Shown here one piece after another: positions 41,814 to 50,521 of a stretch of DNA of 64,000 bases; within the stretch, counting starts at the first letter, position 1, and the number at the start of each line of letters is the position of its first letter. Both the position numbers and the translations under genes were made by a program. The notes under the pieces are model-generated. The model ran no database searches. It was not told the origin of the DNA and saw only the letters and a list, made by a program, of their open reading frames with translations. Location of the stretch: positions 1-64,000 of the forward strand of contig QOZS01000004.1 in assembly GCA_003576705.1 (NCBI GenBank), written 5' to 3'. The stretch is from Desertibaculum subflavum (GTDB lineage Bacteria > Pseudomonadota > Alphaproteobacteria > Ferrovibrionales > Ferrovibrionaceae).

Positions 41814-42839
41814 ATGCTGACCCGCCTGCTCGCCGCCACCACGCTGGCCGCCGGCATCCTGATCGCCGGCGTCGCCGGCGCTGCCGAGCTCAATCTCTAT
41901 ACCGGCCGGCACTACCAGACCGACGAGCTGCTCTATTCGAACTTCACCAAGAAGACCGGCATCAAGATCAACCGGATCGAGGGCAAGGAAGACGACATCA
42001 TCGAGCGGGTGAAGCGCGAAGGCGCCTCCAGCCCGGCCGACGTGCTGATCACGGTGGATGCCGGCCGCATCTGGCGGGCCGACGATGCCGGGTTGTTCGC
42101 CCCGGTGAAGTCGAAGGTTCTGGAGGAGCGCATTCCGGCCGAGTTCCGCCAGCCGGAGGGCCGCTGGTTCGGGTTCTCCACCCGCGCCCGCGTGATCTAT
42201 TACGACAAGGCGAAGGTGAAGCCCGGCGTCGACATCAAATCCTACGAGGATCTCGCCGATCCGAAGTGGAAGGGCAAGGTCTGCATCCGCTCCGGCACCA
42301 ACATGTACAACCTGTCGCTGATGAGCACCTTGATCCACCATCTCGGCGAAGCGAAGGCGGAGGCCTGGGCCAAGGGCGTGGTCGCCAACATGGCGCGGCC
42401 GCCGCAGGGCGGCGATACCGACCAGGCCAAGGCGATCGCCGCGGGCGAGTGCGAGATCGGCGTCGGCAACACCTACTACCTCGTGCGCCTGATGCGCTCG
42501 GAGAAGCCGGCCGACCAGGAGGTCGCGAAGAAGGTCGGCGCCATGTTCCCGAACCAGGACGGCCGCGGCGCGCATGTGAACGTCGCCGGCGGCGGCATGG
42601 TGAAGACGGCGCCGAACAAGGAAGCGGCGGTGAAGTTCCTCGAGTACCTCGCCTCCGACGAAGCGCAGCAATATTTCGCCGACGGCAACAACGAATATGC
42701 CGTGGTGCAGAGCGTGAAGCTGGAGAACCCGGCGCTGCACCAGCTGGGCGGCTTCAAGGCCGACAAGGTGAATATCGAGGTGCTGGGCAAGAACCAGCCG
42801 CTGGCGCAGAAGATCTTCGAGCGCGCCGGGTGGAAGTAA
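41814..42839 (+). CDS. fbpA: Fe(III) ABC transporter periplasmic binding protein (FbpA-like)
   Basis: A 341-residue binding protein with a Sec signal (cut near AGAAE, about residue 23). ATG 41814 has AGGGA 8 bases upstream. The iron-binding Tyr pair is seen in GVGNTYYLVRLM, and LYTGRHYQTDELLY near the start is typical of FbpA. The gene is preceded by a Fur-like box. It is convergent with its likely permease rather than in an operon with it. Confidence 0.92.
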   Translation: MLTRLLAATTLAAGILIAGVAGAAELNLYTGRHYQTDELLYSNFTKKTGIKINRIEGKEDDIIERVKREGASSPADVLITVDAGRIWRADDAGLFAPVKSKVLEERIPAEFRQPEGRWFGFSTRARVIYYDKAKVKPGVDIKSYEDLADPKWKGKVCIRSGTNMYNLSLMSTLIHHLGEAKAEAWAKGVVANMARPPQGGDTDQAKAIAAGECEIGVGNTYYLVRLMRSEKPADQEVAKKVGAMFPNQDGRGAHVNVAGGGMVKTAPNKEAAVKFLEYLASDEAQQYFADGNNEYAVVQSVKLENPALHQLGGFKADKVNIEVLGKNQPLAQKIFERAGWK

Positions 42840-42849
42840 GATCGTAAGT

Positions 42850-42880
42850 CCTCTCCGTCCTCACGGGCGGAGAGGTCTTT
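42850..42880. terminator. Bidirectional terminator between fbpA and fbpB
   Basis: CCTCTCCG (42850-42857) pairs with CGGAGAGG (42868-42875), followed by TCTTTC. The stem sits between the convergent fbpA and permease genes and probably ends transcription of fbpA. Confidence 0.65.
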
Positions 42881-42882
42881 CA

Positions 42883-44553
42883 CTACGCCCCCGGCCGCGA
42901 GGCGGCGATCAGGCGGGACAGGATCAGGACGGGGATCAGGCCCGCAGCGACAATCGACAGCGCGGCCGGCGCGGCTTCGGCGAGGCGCTCGTCGGCGACC
43001 AGGTTGAAGACCTGCACCGCCAAGGTATCGAGATTGAGCGGGCGCACGATCAGGGTCGCCGGCAGTTCCTTCATCACGTCGACGAAGACGATCAGACCGG
43101 CGGTGAGCAGGCCGCCGGAGACCAGCGGGCGGTGCACGCGCCAGAGCACGCCGCGCGGGCTTTCGCCGAGCGAGCGCGCCGCATCGTCCATCGACATGGT
43201 CACCTTGGCGAGCGCGCCTTCGACCGATTGCAGCGCGATGGCGAGGAAGCGGACGCAATAGGCATAGACCAGGCCGAACAGGCCCCCGGTCAGCAGCAGG
43301 CCGGTGGCGATGCCGAAGGCCTGGCGCGACCAGCCGTCCACCAGGTGGTCCACCGCGGTCAGCGGTATCAGCACGCCGACGGCGACGATCGAGCCGGGTA
43401 TGGCATAGCCCATGGCGGCGAAGCGGTTGATCGCCTCGGCCAGCCGCGCCGGGCGCAGCCGCACCGCATAGGCGAGCAGCGCCGCGATCAGCACGGCGAC
43501 CACCGCCGCGACGCTGGCAAGCAGCAGGGAGTTGCGGGCGAATTCGACATAGCGCGGCGGATAGGGCAGCTGCGTCGCGTCGATCAGGTGCCCGAACAGC
43601 ACGCCGGCCGGGAGCAGGAAACCGAGCACGATCGGCACCAGGCAGACGGCGAAGGCCGCAGCGGCGCGCCAGCCCGTGAGCGGGTAGTCGGGCAATGGCC
43701 GGTAGCGGCGCGAAGTGTGGTGGAAGCGGCGGTCGCCGCGCGCCCAGCGTTCGGTCGCCAGCAGGCCGAAGGCGAGCACCAGCAAAATCAGCGACAGCTG
43801 CGCCGCCGCCACCGGATTGCCGTAGGCGAACCAGGCGCGATAGATGCCGGTGGTGAAGGTCGGCACGCCGAAAAAGGCGACGGTGCCGAAATCGGCCAGC
43901 GTCTCCATCAGCGCCAGCGCCGCGCCGGCCACGATGGCGGGCCGGGCCAGCGGCAGGGCGACGCGGAAGAACACCGCCCAGGGGCCGCAGCCGAGCGTGC
44001 GGCCGACATCGATCACGCAGATCGATTGCGCCAGGAAGGCGCTGCGCGCCAGCAGGTAGACGTAAGGGTAGAGCACCATGGTCAGCATCAGCACGGCGCC
44101 GCCGATCGAGTGGATGCGCGGGAACCAGTAATCGCCGTGCTGCCAGCCGGTGGCGGCGCGCAACGCGCTCTGCACCGGGCCGGCGAACTGCAGCAAGTCG
44201 GTATAGACATAAGCCATGACATAGGCCGGCATGGCGAGCGGCAGGATCAGCGCCCATTCGAACAGGCCGCGCCCCGGAAACCGGCACATGGTGACCAGCC
44301 AGGCGGCGGCGACGCCGCCGACGATGGTGCCGGCGCCGACCCCGGCGAGCAGGATCAGCGTGTTGCTCACCGTTTCCGGCAGCACGTTGGTCAGCGCGTG
44401 GCCCCAGTAATCGCCGGCGCTGTGGAACAGGTAGGGGAACAGCGCGGCGAGCGGCGCCGCCACCGCGAGCGCGATGGCAAGCTGCAGCAGGCGCCAGCCG
44501 AATGCCGGCCGGCGCCGCGCCACGGGCCAGGCGGCCGGTTCCGTTACCGCCAT
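42883..44553 (-). CDS. fbpB: Fe(III) ABC transporter permease (FbpB-like)
   Basis: A 556-residue double permease with about twelve TM segments in two halves. The two EAA-like loops are at ARPAIVAGAALALMETLADFG and RPLVSGGLLTAGLIVFVDVMKEL, the pattern of FbpB. ATG 44553 is taken; a longer leader of Arg/Ala is unlikely. The protein would move iron delivered by FbpA. No ATP-binding subunit gene is in the window, so it must be elsewhere or shared. The DUF1289 gene overlaps its start by 10 bases. Confidence 0.9.
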   Translation of the reverse strand: MAVTEPAAWPVARRRPAFGWRLLQLAIALAVAAPLAALFPYLFHSAGDYWGHALTNVLPETVSNTLILLAGVGAGTIVGGVAAAWLVTMCRFPGRGLFEWALILPLAMPAYVMAYVYTDLLQFAGPVQSALRAATGWQHGDYWFPRIHSIGGAVLMLTMVLYPYVYLLARSAFLAQSICVIDVGRTLGCGPWAVFFRVALPLARPAIVAGAALALMETLADFGTVAFFGVPTFTTGIYRAWFAYGNPVAAAQLSLILLVLAFGLLATERWARGDRRFHHTSRRYRPLPDYPLTGWRAAAAFAVCLVPIVLGFLLPAGVLFGHLIDATQLPYPPRYVEFARNSLLLASVAAVVAVLIAALLAYAVRLRPARLAEAINRFAAMGYAIPGSIVAVGVLIPLTAVDHLVDGWSRQAFGIATGLLLTGGLFGLVYAYCVRFLAIALQSVEGALAKVTMSMDDAARSLGESPRGVLWRVHRPLVSGGLLTAGLIVFVDVMKELPATLIVRPLNLDTLAVQVFNLVADERLAEAAPAALSIVAAGLIPVLILSRLIAASRPGA

Positions 44554-44816
44554 TTCCGCTTCGCCGCTTCGCCCTGCCCGACCGGCCGCGGGCGCCGCGC
44601 CTTGGCCGCCTCGACCACGGCGCGCCGCCCGGGCGGGCCGAGCCGGGTCCAATCGGCGATCTCGTCGATGGTACGGAAACAGCCTTTGCACCAGCCGGTA
44701 GCCGGGTCGAGCACGCAGATGCCGATGCAGGGCGAGGATACGTCGTCGGTCACGCCTAGGGCCTTGCCTCGCTCCCCAATCTGCTTAAGGTCCGCCGCTT
44801 GTTCCAGGGTCGTCAC
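44544..44816 (-). CDS. DUF1289 family protein
   Basis: A 90-residue protein with the DUF1289 signature SSPCIGICVLDPATGWCKGCFRTIDEIADW, whose four Cys suggest a metal or Fe-S site. The GTG 44816 start is uncertain; GTG 44753 (VTDDVSSPC) would give 69 residues, closer to the family's typical length. Function unknown. It overlaps the fbpB gene by 10 bases. Confidence 0.8.
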   Translation of the reverse strand: MTTLEQAADLKQIGERGKALGVTDDVSSPCIGICVLDPATGWCKGCFRTIDEIADWTRLGPPGRRAVVEAAKARRPRPVGQGEAAKRKWR

Positions 44817-44910
44817 AGGGGTCTTGCATCCTCGGCGGGCCCCGCCTATCTAGCGCGCCGGGGATAGGCTAGCCAGCGGCGCGAGACATCGGAAAAAAGG
44901 GCTTCAGGGA

Positions 44911-45672
44911 ATGAGCCTGCTGGAAATTCGTGGTCTGTCGAAACGGTTCGGTCCCATCACTGCGGTCGACAACGTGTCGTTCAAGGTCGACCAGGGCGAG
45001 GTCCTGGGCTTCCTCGGCCCCAACGGCGCCGGCAAGTCCACCACCATGAAGATGATCGCCGGTTTCATCAGCCCGAGCGCCGGCGGCGTCAGCGTGCTGG
45101 GCGAGGACGTGGCCGAGGCGCCGCTGAAGACCAAGGCCGCCATCGGCTATCTGCCGGAAGGCGCGCCGACCTATCCGGACATGACGCCGCGCGGCTTCCT
45201 CGAATTCGTCGCCGATGCGCGCGGGCTGAAGGGCCCGGAGCGCAAGGCGCGCATCGACTATGCGGTGGAGCACGTCGATATCGGCCATGTGCTGGACCAG
45301 TCGATTGACACGCTGTCCAAGGGCTACAAGCGCCGCGTCGGCCTGGCCCAGGCGATCCTGCACGACCCGCCGGTGCTGATCCTGGACGAGCCGACCGACG
45401 GCCTGGACCCGAACCAGAAGCACGAGGTGCGCGAACTGATCCGGCGCATGGCGCCGGGCAAGGCGATCGTGATCTCCACCCACATCCTGGAAGAGGTCGA
45501 GGCCGTGTGCACCCGCGCCATCGTGATCGCGCGCGGGCGCCTGCTGGCCGAGGGCCATCCGGTGGAAGGCGGCTGGCAGCTGGGCGAGCATTTCGCCGAA
45601 CCGGGCAGGCTCGACGCCGTGTTCCGCGCCATCACCATGGGTGCGCCGTCGAGCGCGCAGGAGGCCGCGTGA
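44911..45672 (+). CDS. ABC transporter ATP-binding protein (GldA-like)
   Basis: A 253-residue ABC ATPase: Walker A GPNGAGKST (about 36-44), signature LSKGYKRRVGLAQAIL, Walker B VLILDEPTDGLDPNQ and the His of STHILEEVEAVCTRA. It belongs to the DrrA/GldA/CcmA-like group of exporters. It is the first gene of a four-gene run (ATPase, permease, GldG-like protein, DUF4340 protein) whose closest known model is the gliding-motility ABC complex. It overlaps the permease start by one base. Confidence 0.9.
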   Translation: MSLLEIRGLSKRFGPITAVDNVSFKVDQGEVLGFLGPNGAGKSTTMKMIAGFISPSAGGVSVLGEDVAEAPLKTKAAIGYLPEGAPTYPDMTPRGFLEFVADARGLKGPERKARIDYAVEHVDIGHVLDQSIDTLSKGYKRRVGLAQAILHDPPVLILDEPTDGLDPNQKHEVRELIRRMAPGKAIVISTHILEEVEAVCTRAIVIARGRLLAEGHPVEGGWQLGEHFAEPGRLDAVFRAITMGAPSSAQEAA

Positions 45673-46406
45673 TGCAGGGCACGGGCGCGGTCTTCAAGCG
45701 GGAGTTCCAGGGCTATTTCGCGACGCCGGTGGCCTATGTCTTCATCTGCATCTTCCTGTTCTGCACCGGCATCTTCACCTTCTACGTGGGCAATTTCTTC
45801 GCCCGCGGCCAGGCCGATCTGAAGGCCTTCTTCACCTTCCATCCCTGGCTCTATCTGTTCCTGATCCCCGCCATCTCGATGCGGCTATGGGCGGAGGAGC
45901 GCAAGTCCGGCACCATCGAGCTGCTGATGTCGCTGCCGGTCAGCCTGGCCGGCGTTGTGCTGGGCAAGTTCCTGGCCGCCTGGCTGTTCACCGGCGTGGC
46001 GCTGGTGCTGACCTTCCCGATGTGGATCACCGTCGCCTATCTCGGCGATCCGGATCACGGCGTGATACTGGCCGGCTATATCGGCAGCTTCTTCATGGCC
46101 GGCGGCTATCTCGCCATCGGCGCCTGCATGTCGGCGCTGACCCGCAACCAGGTGATCGCGTTCGTGCTGAGCGTCGTCGTCTGTTTCCTGTTCACCGTGT
46201 CGGGCGCGCCGATCGTGCTCGACTTCTTTGCCGGCTGGGCGCCGCAGATCCTGGTCGAGGCGATCGCCTCGTTCAGCTTCCTGCGCCATTTCAACGCCAT
46301 CACCGAAGGCGTCATCGATCTGCGCGATGTCGTCTTCTTCGTCTCGCTGATCGCGCTCTGGCTGTTCGCCAACGCGATCGCGGTCGAGATGCGGAAAGCC
46401 GGCTGA
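45672..46406 (+). CDS. ABC-2 type permease (GldF-like)
   Basis: A 244-residue inner-membrane permease with about six TM segments. It starts VFKREFQGYFATPVAYVF and has SMRLWAEERKSGTIELLMSLPVSL, the pattern of ABC-2 exporters such as GldF. ATG 45672 shares a base with the ATPase stop (TGATG). It would pair with the ATPase and GldG-like protein. Confidence 0.88.
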   Translation: MQGTGAVFKREFQGYFATPVAYVFICIFLFCTGIFTFYVGNFFARGQADLKAFFTFHPWLYLFLIPAISMRLWAEERKSGTIELLMSLPVSLAGVVLGKFLAAWLFTGVALVLTFPMWITVAYLGDPDHGVILAGYIGSFFMAGGYLAIGACMSALTRNQVIAFVLSVVVCFLFTVSGAPIVLDFFAGWAPQILVEAIASFSFLRHFNAITEGVIDLRDVVFFVSLIALWLFANAIAVEMRKAG

Positions 46407-46416
46407 GGACCATCCG

Positions 46417-48387
46417 ATGAACCGCACGCTGATCTCCGTCACCGGTCTGGTGATCGCCGCCATCCTCTTCCTGGCGGTCAACATCCTGGCCAATCTGGGC
46501 CTGCGCACCGCGCCCCGGATCGACCTCACCGAGCAGAAGCTCTACACGCTGTCCGAAGGCACCCGGAACGTGCTCGCCTCGATCCAGGAGCCGATCACGC
46601 TGCGCCTGTTCTATTCGGCCAAGCTCGCCAACGACCTGCCGCAGATCAAGGCCTATGGCCAGCGCGTGCGCGACCTGCTGGAAGCCTATGCGAGCCGCGC
46701 CGGCGGCAAGATCCGCCTCGAGGTGATCGACCCCGAGCCCTATACCGAGGCCGAGGACCGCGCGGTGGCGGCCGGCGTGCAAGGCGCGCCGCTCGACGCC
46801 AACCAGGCGACGCAGTTCTATTTCGGCCTGGTCGGCACCAACACCGCCGACAAGCAGGAGGTGATCCCCTTCCTGCAGCAGGACCGCGAGCAGTTCCTGG
46901 AATACGACCTGACGCGGCTCGTCTACACGCTGACCGACCCGAAGAAGCCGGTGCTGGGCCTGCTCACCGACATCCAGATGCAGTACGGGCCGGGCGGCGT
47001 GATGGCGGCGATGCGCGGCCAGGGCGCGCCCTACATCCTGTACAACCAGCTGAAGGACGTGTTCCAGGTCAAGACTATCGCCACCGACGTCAAGGCGATC
47101 GACGACGACGTCACCGTGCTGATGATCGTGCACCCGAAAGCCTTGAGCGAGCAGACGCAATACGCGATCGACCAGTTCGTTATGCGCGGCGGCCGCGTCG
47201 TGCTGATGGTCGATCCGCATTACGAGAGCGAGCAGCCGCCGCAGGGCATGATGGGCATGCAGATGATGGAGCCGAAGAGCTCCAACCTGCCCAAGCTGAT
47301 GCAGGCCTGGGGCGTCGCCATGGACGAGAAGCTTTTCGTCGGCGATCGCTCGGTGGCGATCCGGGTCAATGCCGGCGAAGGCTCGCGCCGCGGCGCGGTC
47401 GATTACGTGGCCTGGATGCAGCTCGGCCCGGCGAACCGCAATCCGGACGACGTGACCACCGGCGAGCTCGGCACCATCAACCTGATCTCGGCCGGCGCGC
47501 TGAAGCCGGTGGAGGGCGCCGGCACCACGGTGACTCCGCTGCTCTACAGCTCGAAGGACCAGGCGGCGCTGATCGACGTCGCCAAGATCGCGGTGCGCCC
47601 GCAGCCGGACGTGCTGCTGGCGGAGTTCAAGCCTTCCGGCGAGCGCTACACGCTGGCCGCGCGCATCTCGGGCCCCGCCAAGTCGGCCTTCCCCGACGGC
47701 CCGCCGCCGCCGCCGAAGAAGGAGGGCGAGGAAGCCAAGGAAGGCGAGGCGAAGCCGGAAGCAAAGGCCGACGAGAAGCCGGCCGAAGCCGCGAAGCCGC
47801 ATCTGGCCGAGAGCAAGGGCCCGATCAACGTCGTCGTCGTCGCCGATGTCGACATGATCGAGGACCGCTTTTGGGTGCGGGTGCAGGATTTCTTCGGCCA
47901 GCGCATGGCGGTGCCCTTCGCCGGCAATGCCGACCTGCTGGTCAACGCAGTGGACAGCCTGTCCGGTTCGAACGACCTGATCACGCTCCGAAGCCGCGGC
48001 CGCTCGAACCGGCCGTTCGAGGCGATCGACCAGCTGCGCCGCGAGGCGGGGCAGGAATTCGTGAGCCGCGAGCAGGAGCTGCAGAAGAAGCTGCAGGAGA
48101 CCGAGAAGCAGATCGCCGAGCTGCAATCCAAGCGCAAGGCCGGGGCCGGCGGCGCGCTGCTCTCGGCCGAGGAGCAGGCCGCGATCGACAATTTCCGCAA
48201 GGAGCTGATCCGCGTGCGCCGCGAGCTGCGCGACGTGCAGTACAATCTGAACCGCAGCGTCGAGCGGCTCGCCGGTTGGATCAAGTTCGCCAATATCGGC
48301 CTGGTGCCGATCGTCGTGGCGGGCGTCGCCATCGGCCTCGGCGCCGTGCGGCGCCAGCGCCGCTCCGCCGGGCACGGCAAGGTGTGA
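46417..48387 (+). CDS. GldG-family ABC-associated membrane protein
   Basis: A 656-residue protein with one N-terminal TM segment (about residues 7-30), a large extracytoplasmic part like the GldG/DUF7088-type (RIDLTEQKLYTLSEGTRNVLASI), a Pro/Lys/Glu-rich linker (about 430-465), a coiled-coil-like region (about 540-610) and a C-terminal TM segment (about 625-645). The same RxDLTexxLYTLS pattern is found in GldG homologues. It is probably the periplasmic/accessory partner of the exporter. Confidence 0.86.
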   Translation: MNRTLISVTGLVIAAILFLAVNILANLGLRTAPRIDLTEQKLYTLSEGTRNVLASIQEPITLRLFYSAKLANDLPQIKAYGQRVRDLLEAYASRAGGKIRLEVIDPEPYTEAEDRAVAAGVQGAPLDANQATQFYFGLVGTNTADKQEVIPFLQQDREQFLEYDLTRLVYTLTDPKKPVLGLLTDIQMQYGPGGVMAAMRGQGAPYILYNQLKDVFQVKTIATDVKAIDDDVTVLMIVHPKALSEQTQYAIDQFVMRGGRVVLMVDPHYESEQPPQGMMGMQMMEPKSSNLPKLMQAWGVAMDEKLFVGDRSVAIRVNAGEGSRRGAVDYVAWMQLGPANRNPDDVTTGELGTINLISAGALKPVEGAGTTVTPLLYSSKDQAALIDVAKIAVRPQPDVLLAEFKPSGERYTLAARISGPAKSAFPDGPPPPPKKEGEEAKEGEAKPEAKADEKPAEAAKPHLAESKGPINVVVVADVDMIEDRFWVRVQDFFGQRMAVPFAGNADLLVNAVDSLSGSNDLITLRSRGRSNRPFEAIDQLRREAGQEFVSREQELQKKLQETEKQIAELQSKRKAGAGGALLSAEEQAAIDNFRKELIRVRRELRDVQYNLNRSVERLAGWIKFANIGLVPIVVAGVAIGLGAVRRQRRSAGHGKV

Positions 48388-48400
48388 CGGGAGAGCCACG

Positions 48401-49486
48401 ATGCGCGCCAAAGGATTGACCATCATGGCCGGCGCCGCGGTCGTCGCGGTGGCGGCGGCCGCCTGGATCGTCATCCGCCAGGCGGAACAGACCGCCAGCA
48501 GCATCGGCGACCAGGGCCCGCTGTTCCCGGCGCTGGCCCAGCAGATCAACGATGTCGGCACCCTGATGATCGCCGACGCCAAGCAGAGCTTCACCATCCA
48601 GCGCCAGGGCGAGGACCGCTGGGTGCTGAAGGAGAAGGCGGATTACCGCGTGCGCGACGACGCGGTGAAGAAGGCGGTGGTGGGGATCGCCGAGCTGCAG
48701 ATCCTGGAGCCGCGCTCGGAGAACCCGGAGCTGCACCAGAAGATGGGCGTCGGCGATCTCGACAAGCCGGGCTCCGAGGCGGTGCGCATCACGCTGAAGG
48801 ACAAGGCTTCGAAGGACCTGGCGAGCCTGCTGATCGGCAAGACCAAGGCCTCCGAGACGACGATGCGGCCGGCCGAGATCTTCGTGCGCAAGGCCTCCGA
48901 CACCAAGGCCTGGCTGGTGCACGGCCGGCTGGAGGTGAAGGCCGACCCGATGAGCTGGGTCGACAAGGAGACCTTCAAGGTCGTGCGCGGCCGTATCATG
49001 TCGGTCGAGATCGCGCAGCCGGACGGCGCCAAAGCGGAGATCCGCCGCACCGATCCGGCCAAGGAGGAGTTCGAACTGGTCGGCCTGCCGAAGGACAAGA
49101 AGGCCAAGGTCTCCGACGTCAACGGCATCGCCGGGGGCCTGGAATTCGTCAATTTCGACGACGTGGCCAAGGCCGATGCGGTGGACTTCAGCAAGGCCGT
49201 GGTGGCGACCTACCGCACCTATGACGGCCTGGTGCTGGAGATCCGCACGGTGAAGAAGGACGGCAAGCCTTGGGTAAACTTCAAGGCCAGCGTGGATGCC
49301 GCCCAGGTGGCCAAGGACCTGGCCAAGACCGACGAGAAGAAGATCCTGCTCTCCGCCGAAGAGGTGGAGAAGGAAGCCAAGGGCATCAACGACCGGCTCG
49401 GCGCCTGGGCGCACCAGGTGCCGGACTATCGCTCCGACAACTTCACCCGCAAGCCGGACGACCTGATCATCAAGGACGCGTCGTAG
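48401..49486 (+). CDS. DUF4340 domain-containing membrane-anchored protein
   Basis: A 361-residue protein with an N-terminal TM segment (about 8-27) and a periplasmic DUF4340 domain made of repeated beta-rich units (FTIQRQGEDRWVLKEKADYRVRDDAVKKAVVGIAELQ). DUF4340 proteins occur regularly after GldG-like genes, so this completes the exporter set. Its exact job is unknown. Confidence 0.87.
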   Translation: MRAKGLTIMAGAAVVAVAAAAWIVIRQAEQTASSIGDQGPLFPALAQQINDVGTLMIADAKQSFTIQRQGEDRWVLKEKADYRVRDDAVKKAVVGIAELQILEPRSENPELHQKMGVGDLDKPGSEAVRITLKDKASKDLASLLIGKTKASETTMRPAEIFVRKASDTKAWLVHGRLEVKADPMSWVDKETFKVVRGRIMSVEIAQPDGAKAEIRRTDPAKEEFELVGLPKDKKAKVSDVNGIAGGLEFVNFDDVAKADAVDFSKAVVATYRTYDGLVLEIRTVKKDGKPWVNFKASVDAAQVAKDLAKTDEKKILLSAEEVEKEAKGINDRLGAWAHQVPDYRSDNFTRKPDDLIIKDAS

Positions 49487-49496
49487 GGACCGGCGG

Positions 49497-50228
49497 CTAC
49501 TTGATCAGCGCGACATAGGTCGGTTCGTCGAGCTGGCCGGTGACTTCCAGGCCATAGGCCTTCTGGAAGCTCGATACCGCCCGCGCGGTGCCCTGGCCGA
49601 ACACGCCGTCGATGGCACCGGCATAGAGACCGAGCTCGGTCAGCCGGCGCTGGGCATTGGCGGTGCGGATCTCCACCGAAAGCGCGGCCGTGTCGCCGCC
49701 GGCGGCCGGGGCGAGCTTGTCGATCTGCGCCATCAGGTTGGCTTCGCGCCAGTCGAGCACGAACTCGTCCAGCATGCGCCGCACCAGGGCGGCGACCTGC
49801 TGGGAATGGGTGGCCGTGTCGGAGGTGAGCATGCCGGACTTGTTGACCAGCACGACCTCGCCGAGCCGCTCCTGCCTGGTCGCCGGATCGGTGTAGTAGA
49901 AGGCAAACAGGCCGATGCGAAGCGTCACCGAGGTGACGCAGACCTGGCCTCGCTCGAAGGCCAACGTCACCGCCTGGGCGTTGGCGGCGATCGGCGCGCC
50001 CTCGGCGATTTTCAGTCCGGCCTGGCCGAGCCGGCCGGCCACCGCCGACCGCACCAGCGCGGCCGTGCTGCCGCATTCCGTCGGGCCGCCGGGGCCGACG
50101 CTGGCATTGACGGTGATGCTGTCGACGCCTTCCAGTGCCTGCTTGTCGGGCACGCTGGCAGCCTCGCCGCGCGCCGCCAGCAACACGGCGACGAGCGCGG
50201 CGCACGGCGCCCAAACCCCACGCTTCAT
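49497..50228 (-). CDS. Exported peptidoglycan-binding-domain protein
   Basis: A 243-residue protein with a signal peptide (ATG 50228, GGAGGG before it; cut near ARGEA) and a C-terminal PG_binding_1 domain (RRLTELGLYAGAIDGVFGQGTARAVSSFQKAYGLEVTGQLDEPTY). The middle part resembles a small domain seen in other alphaproteobacterial envelope proteins and has no enzyme motif. It ends convergent with the DUF4340 gene, 10 bases apart, and is divergent from the TRAP operon. Confidence 0.78.
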   Translation of the reverse strand: MKRGVWAPCAALVAVLLAARGEAASVPDKQALEGVDSITVNASVGPGGPTECGSTAALVRSAVAGRLGQAGLKIAEGAPIAANAQAVTLAFERGQVCVTSVTLRIGLFAFYYTDPATRQERLGEVVLVNKSGMLTSDTATHSQQVAALVRRMLDEFVLDWREANLMAQIDKLAPAAGGDTAALSVEIRTANAQRRLTELGLYAGAIDGVFGQGTARAVSSFQKAYGLEVTGQLDEPTYVALIK

Positions 50229-50521
50229 GCCGCCCTCCGATCTCCCCCAAGACAATCGGGCCTGCCCGGCAATGACAATAGGCCAGGCGGCAGAGGCGGG
50301 CCAGTCCGCCAGGCCCGCCGGCGCGAGATTCCGCGCTATCCTGCAATCGGCAGAGACCCGTGCCGATGCCGGAGCGCGCGCCGTTTCCATCCAGGGCTTG
50401 ATCGATCGCCGCCGCGGCGGCCCAACGGATTGACGCTGGGCGTATGCATGTGTTGTATCGCCCCATCGTCAAACCATCCCGCACCATGCAGTGCGGGAGA
50501 TATTCCAAGGAGGATACGGTC

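Noticed and set aside
42476..44287. Reverse frame in a second frame of the permease gene
   Set aside because: Out-of-frame shadow of fbpB; the real frame has TM segments and the permease loops.
44544..44816. DUF1289 gene as the missing iron-transport ATPase
   Set aside because: It is 90 residues long with a four-Cys motif and no Walker motifs.
46312..48597. 761-residue reverse frame
   Set aside because: Opposite the GldG-like gene; sequence is low-complexity His/Gln/Arg-rich reverse-frame type.
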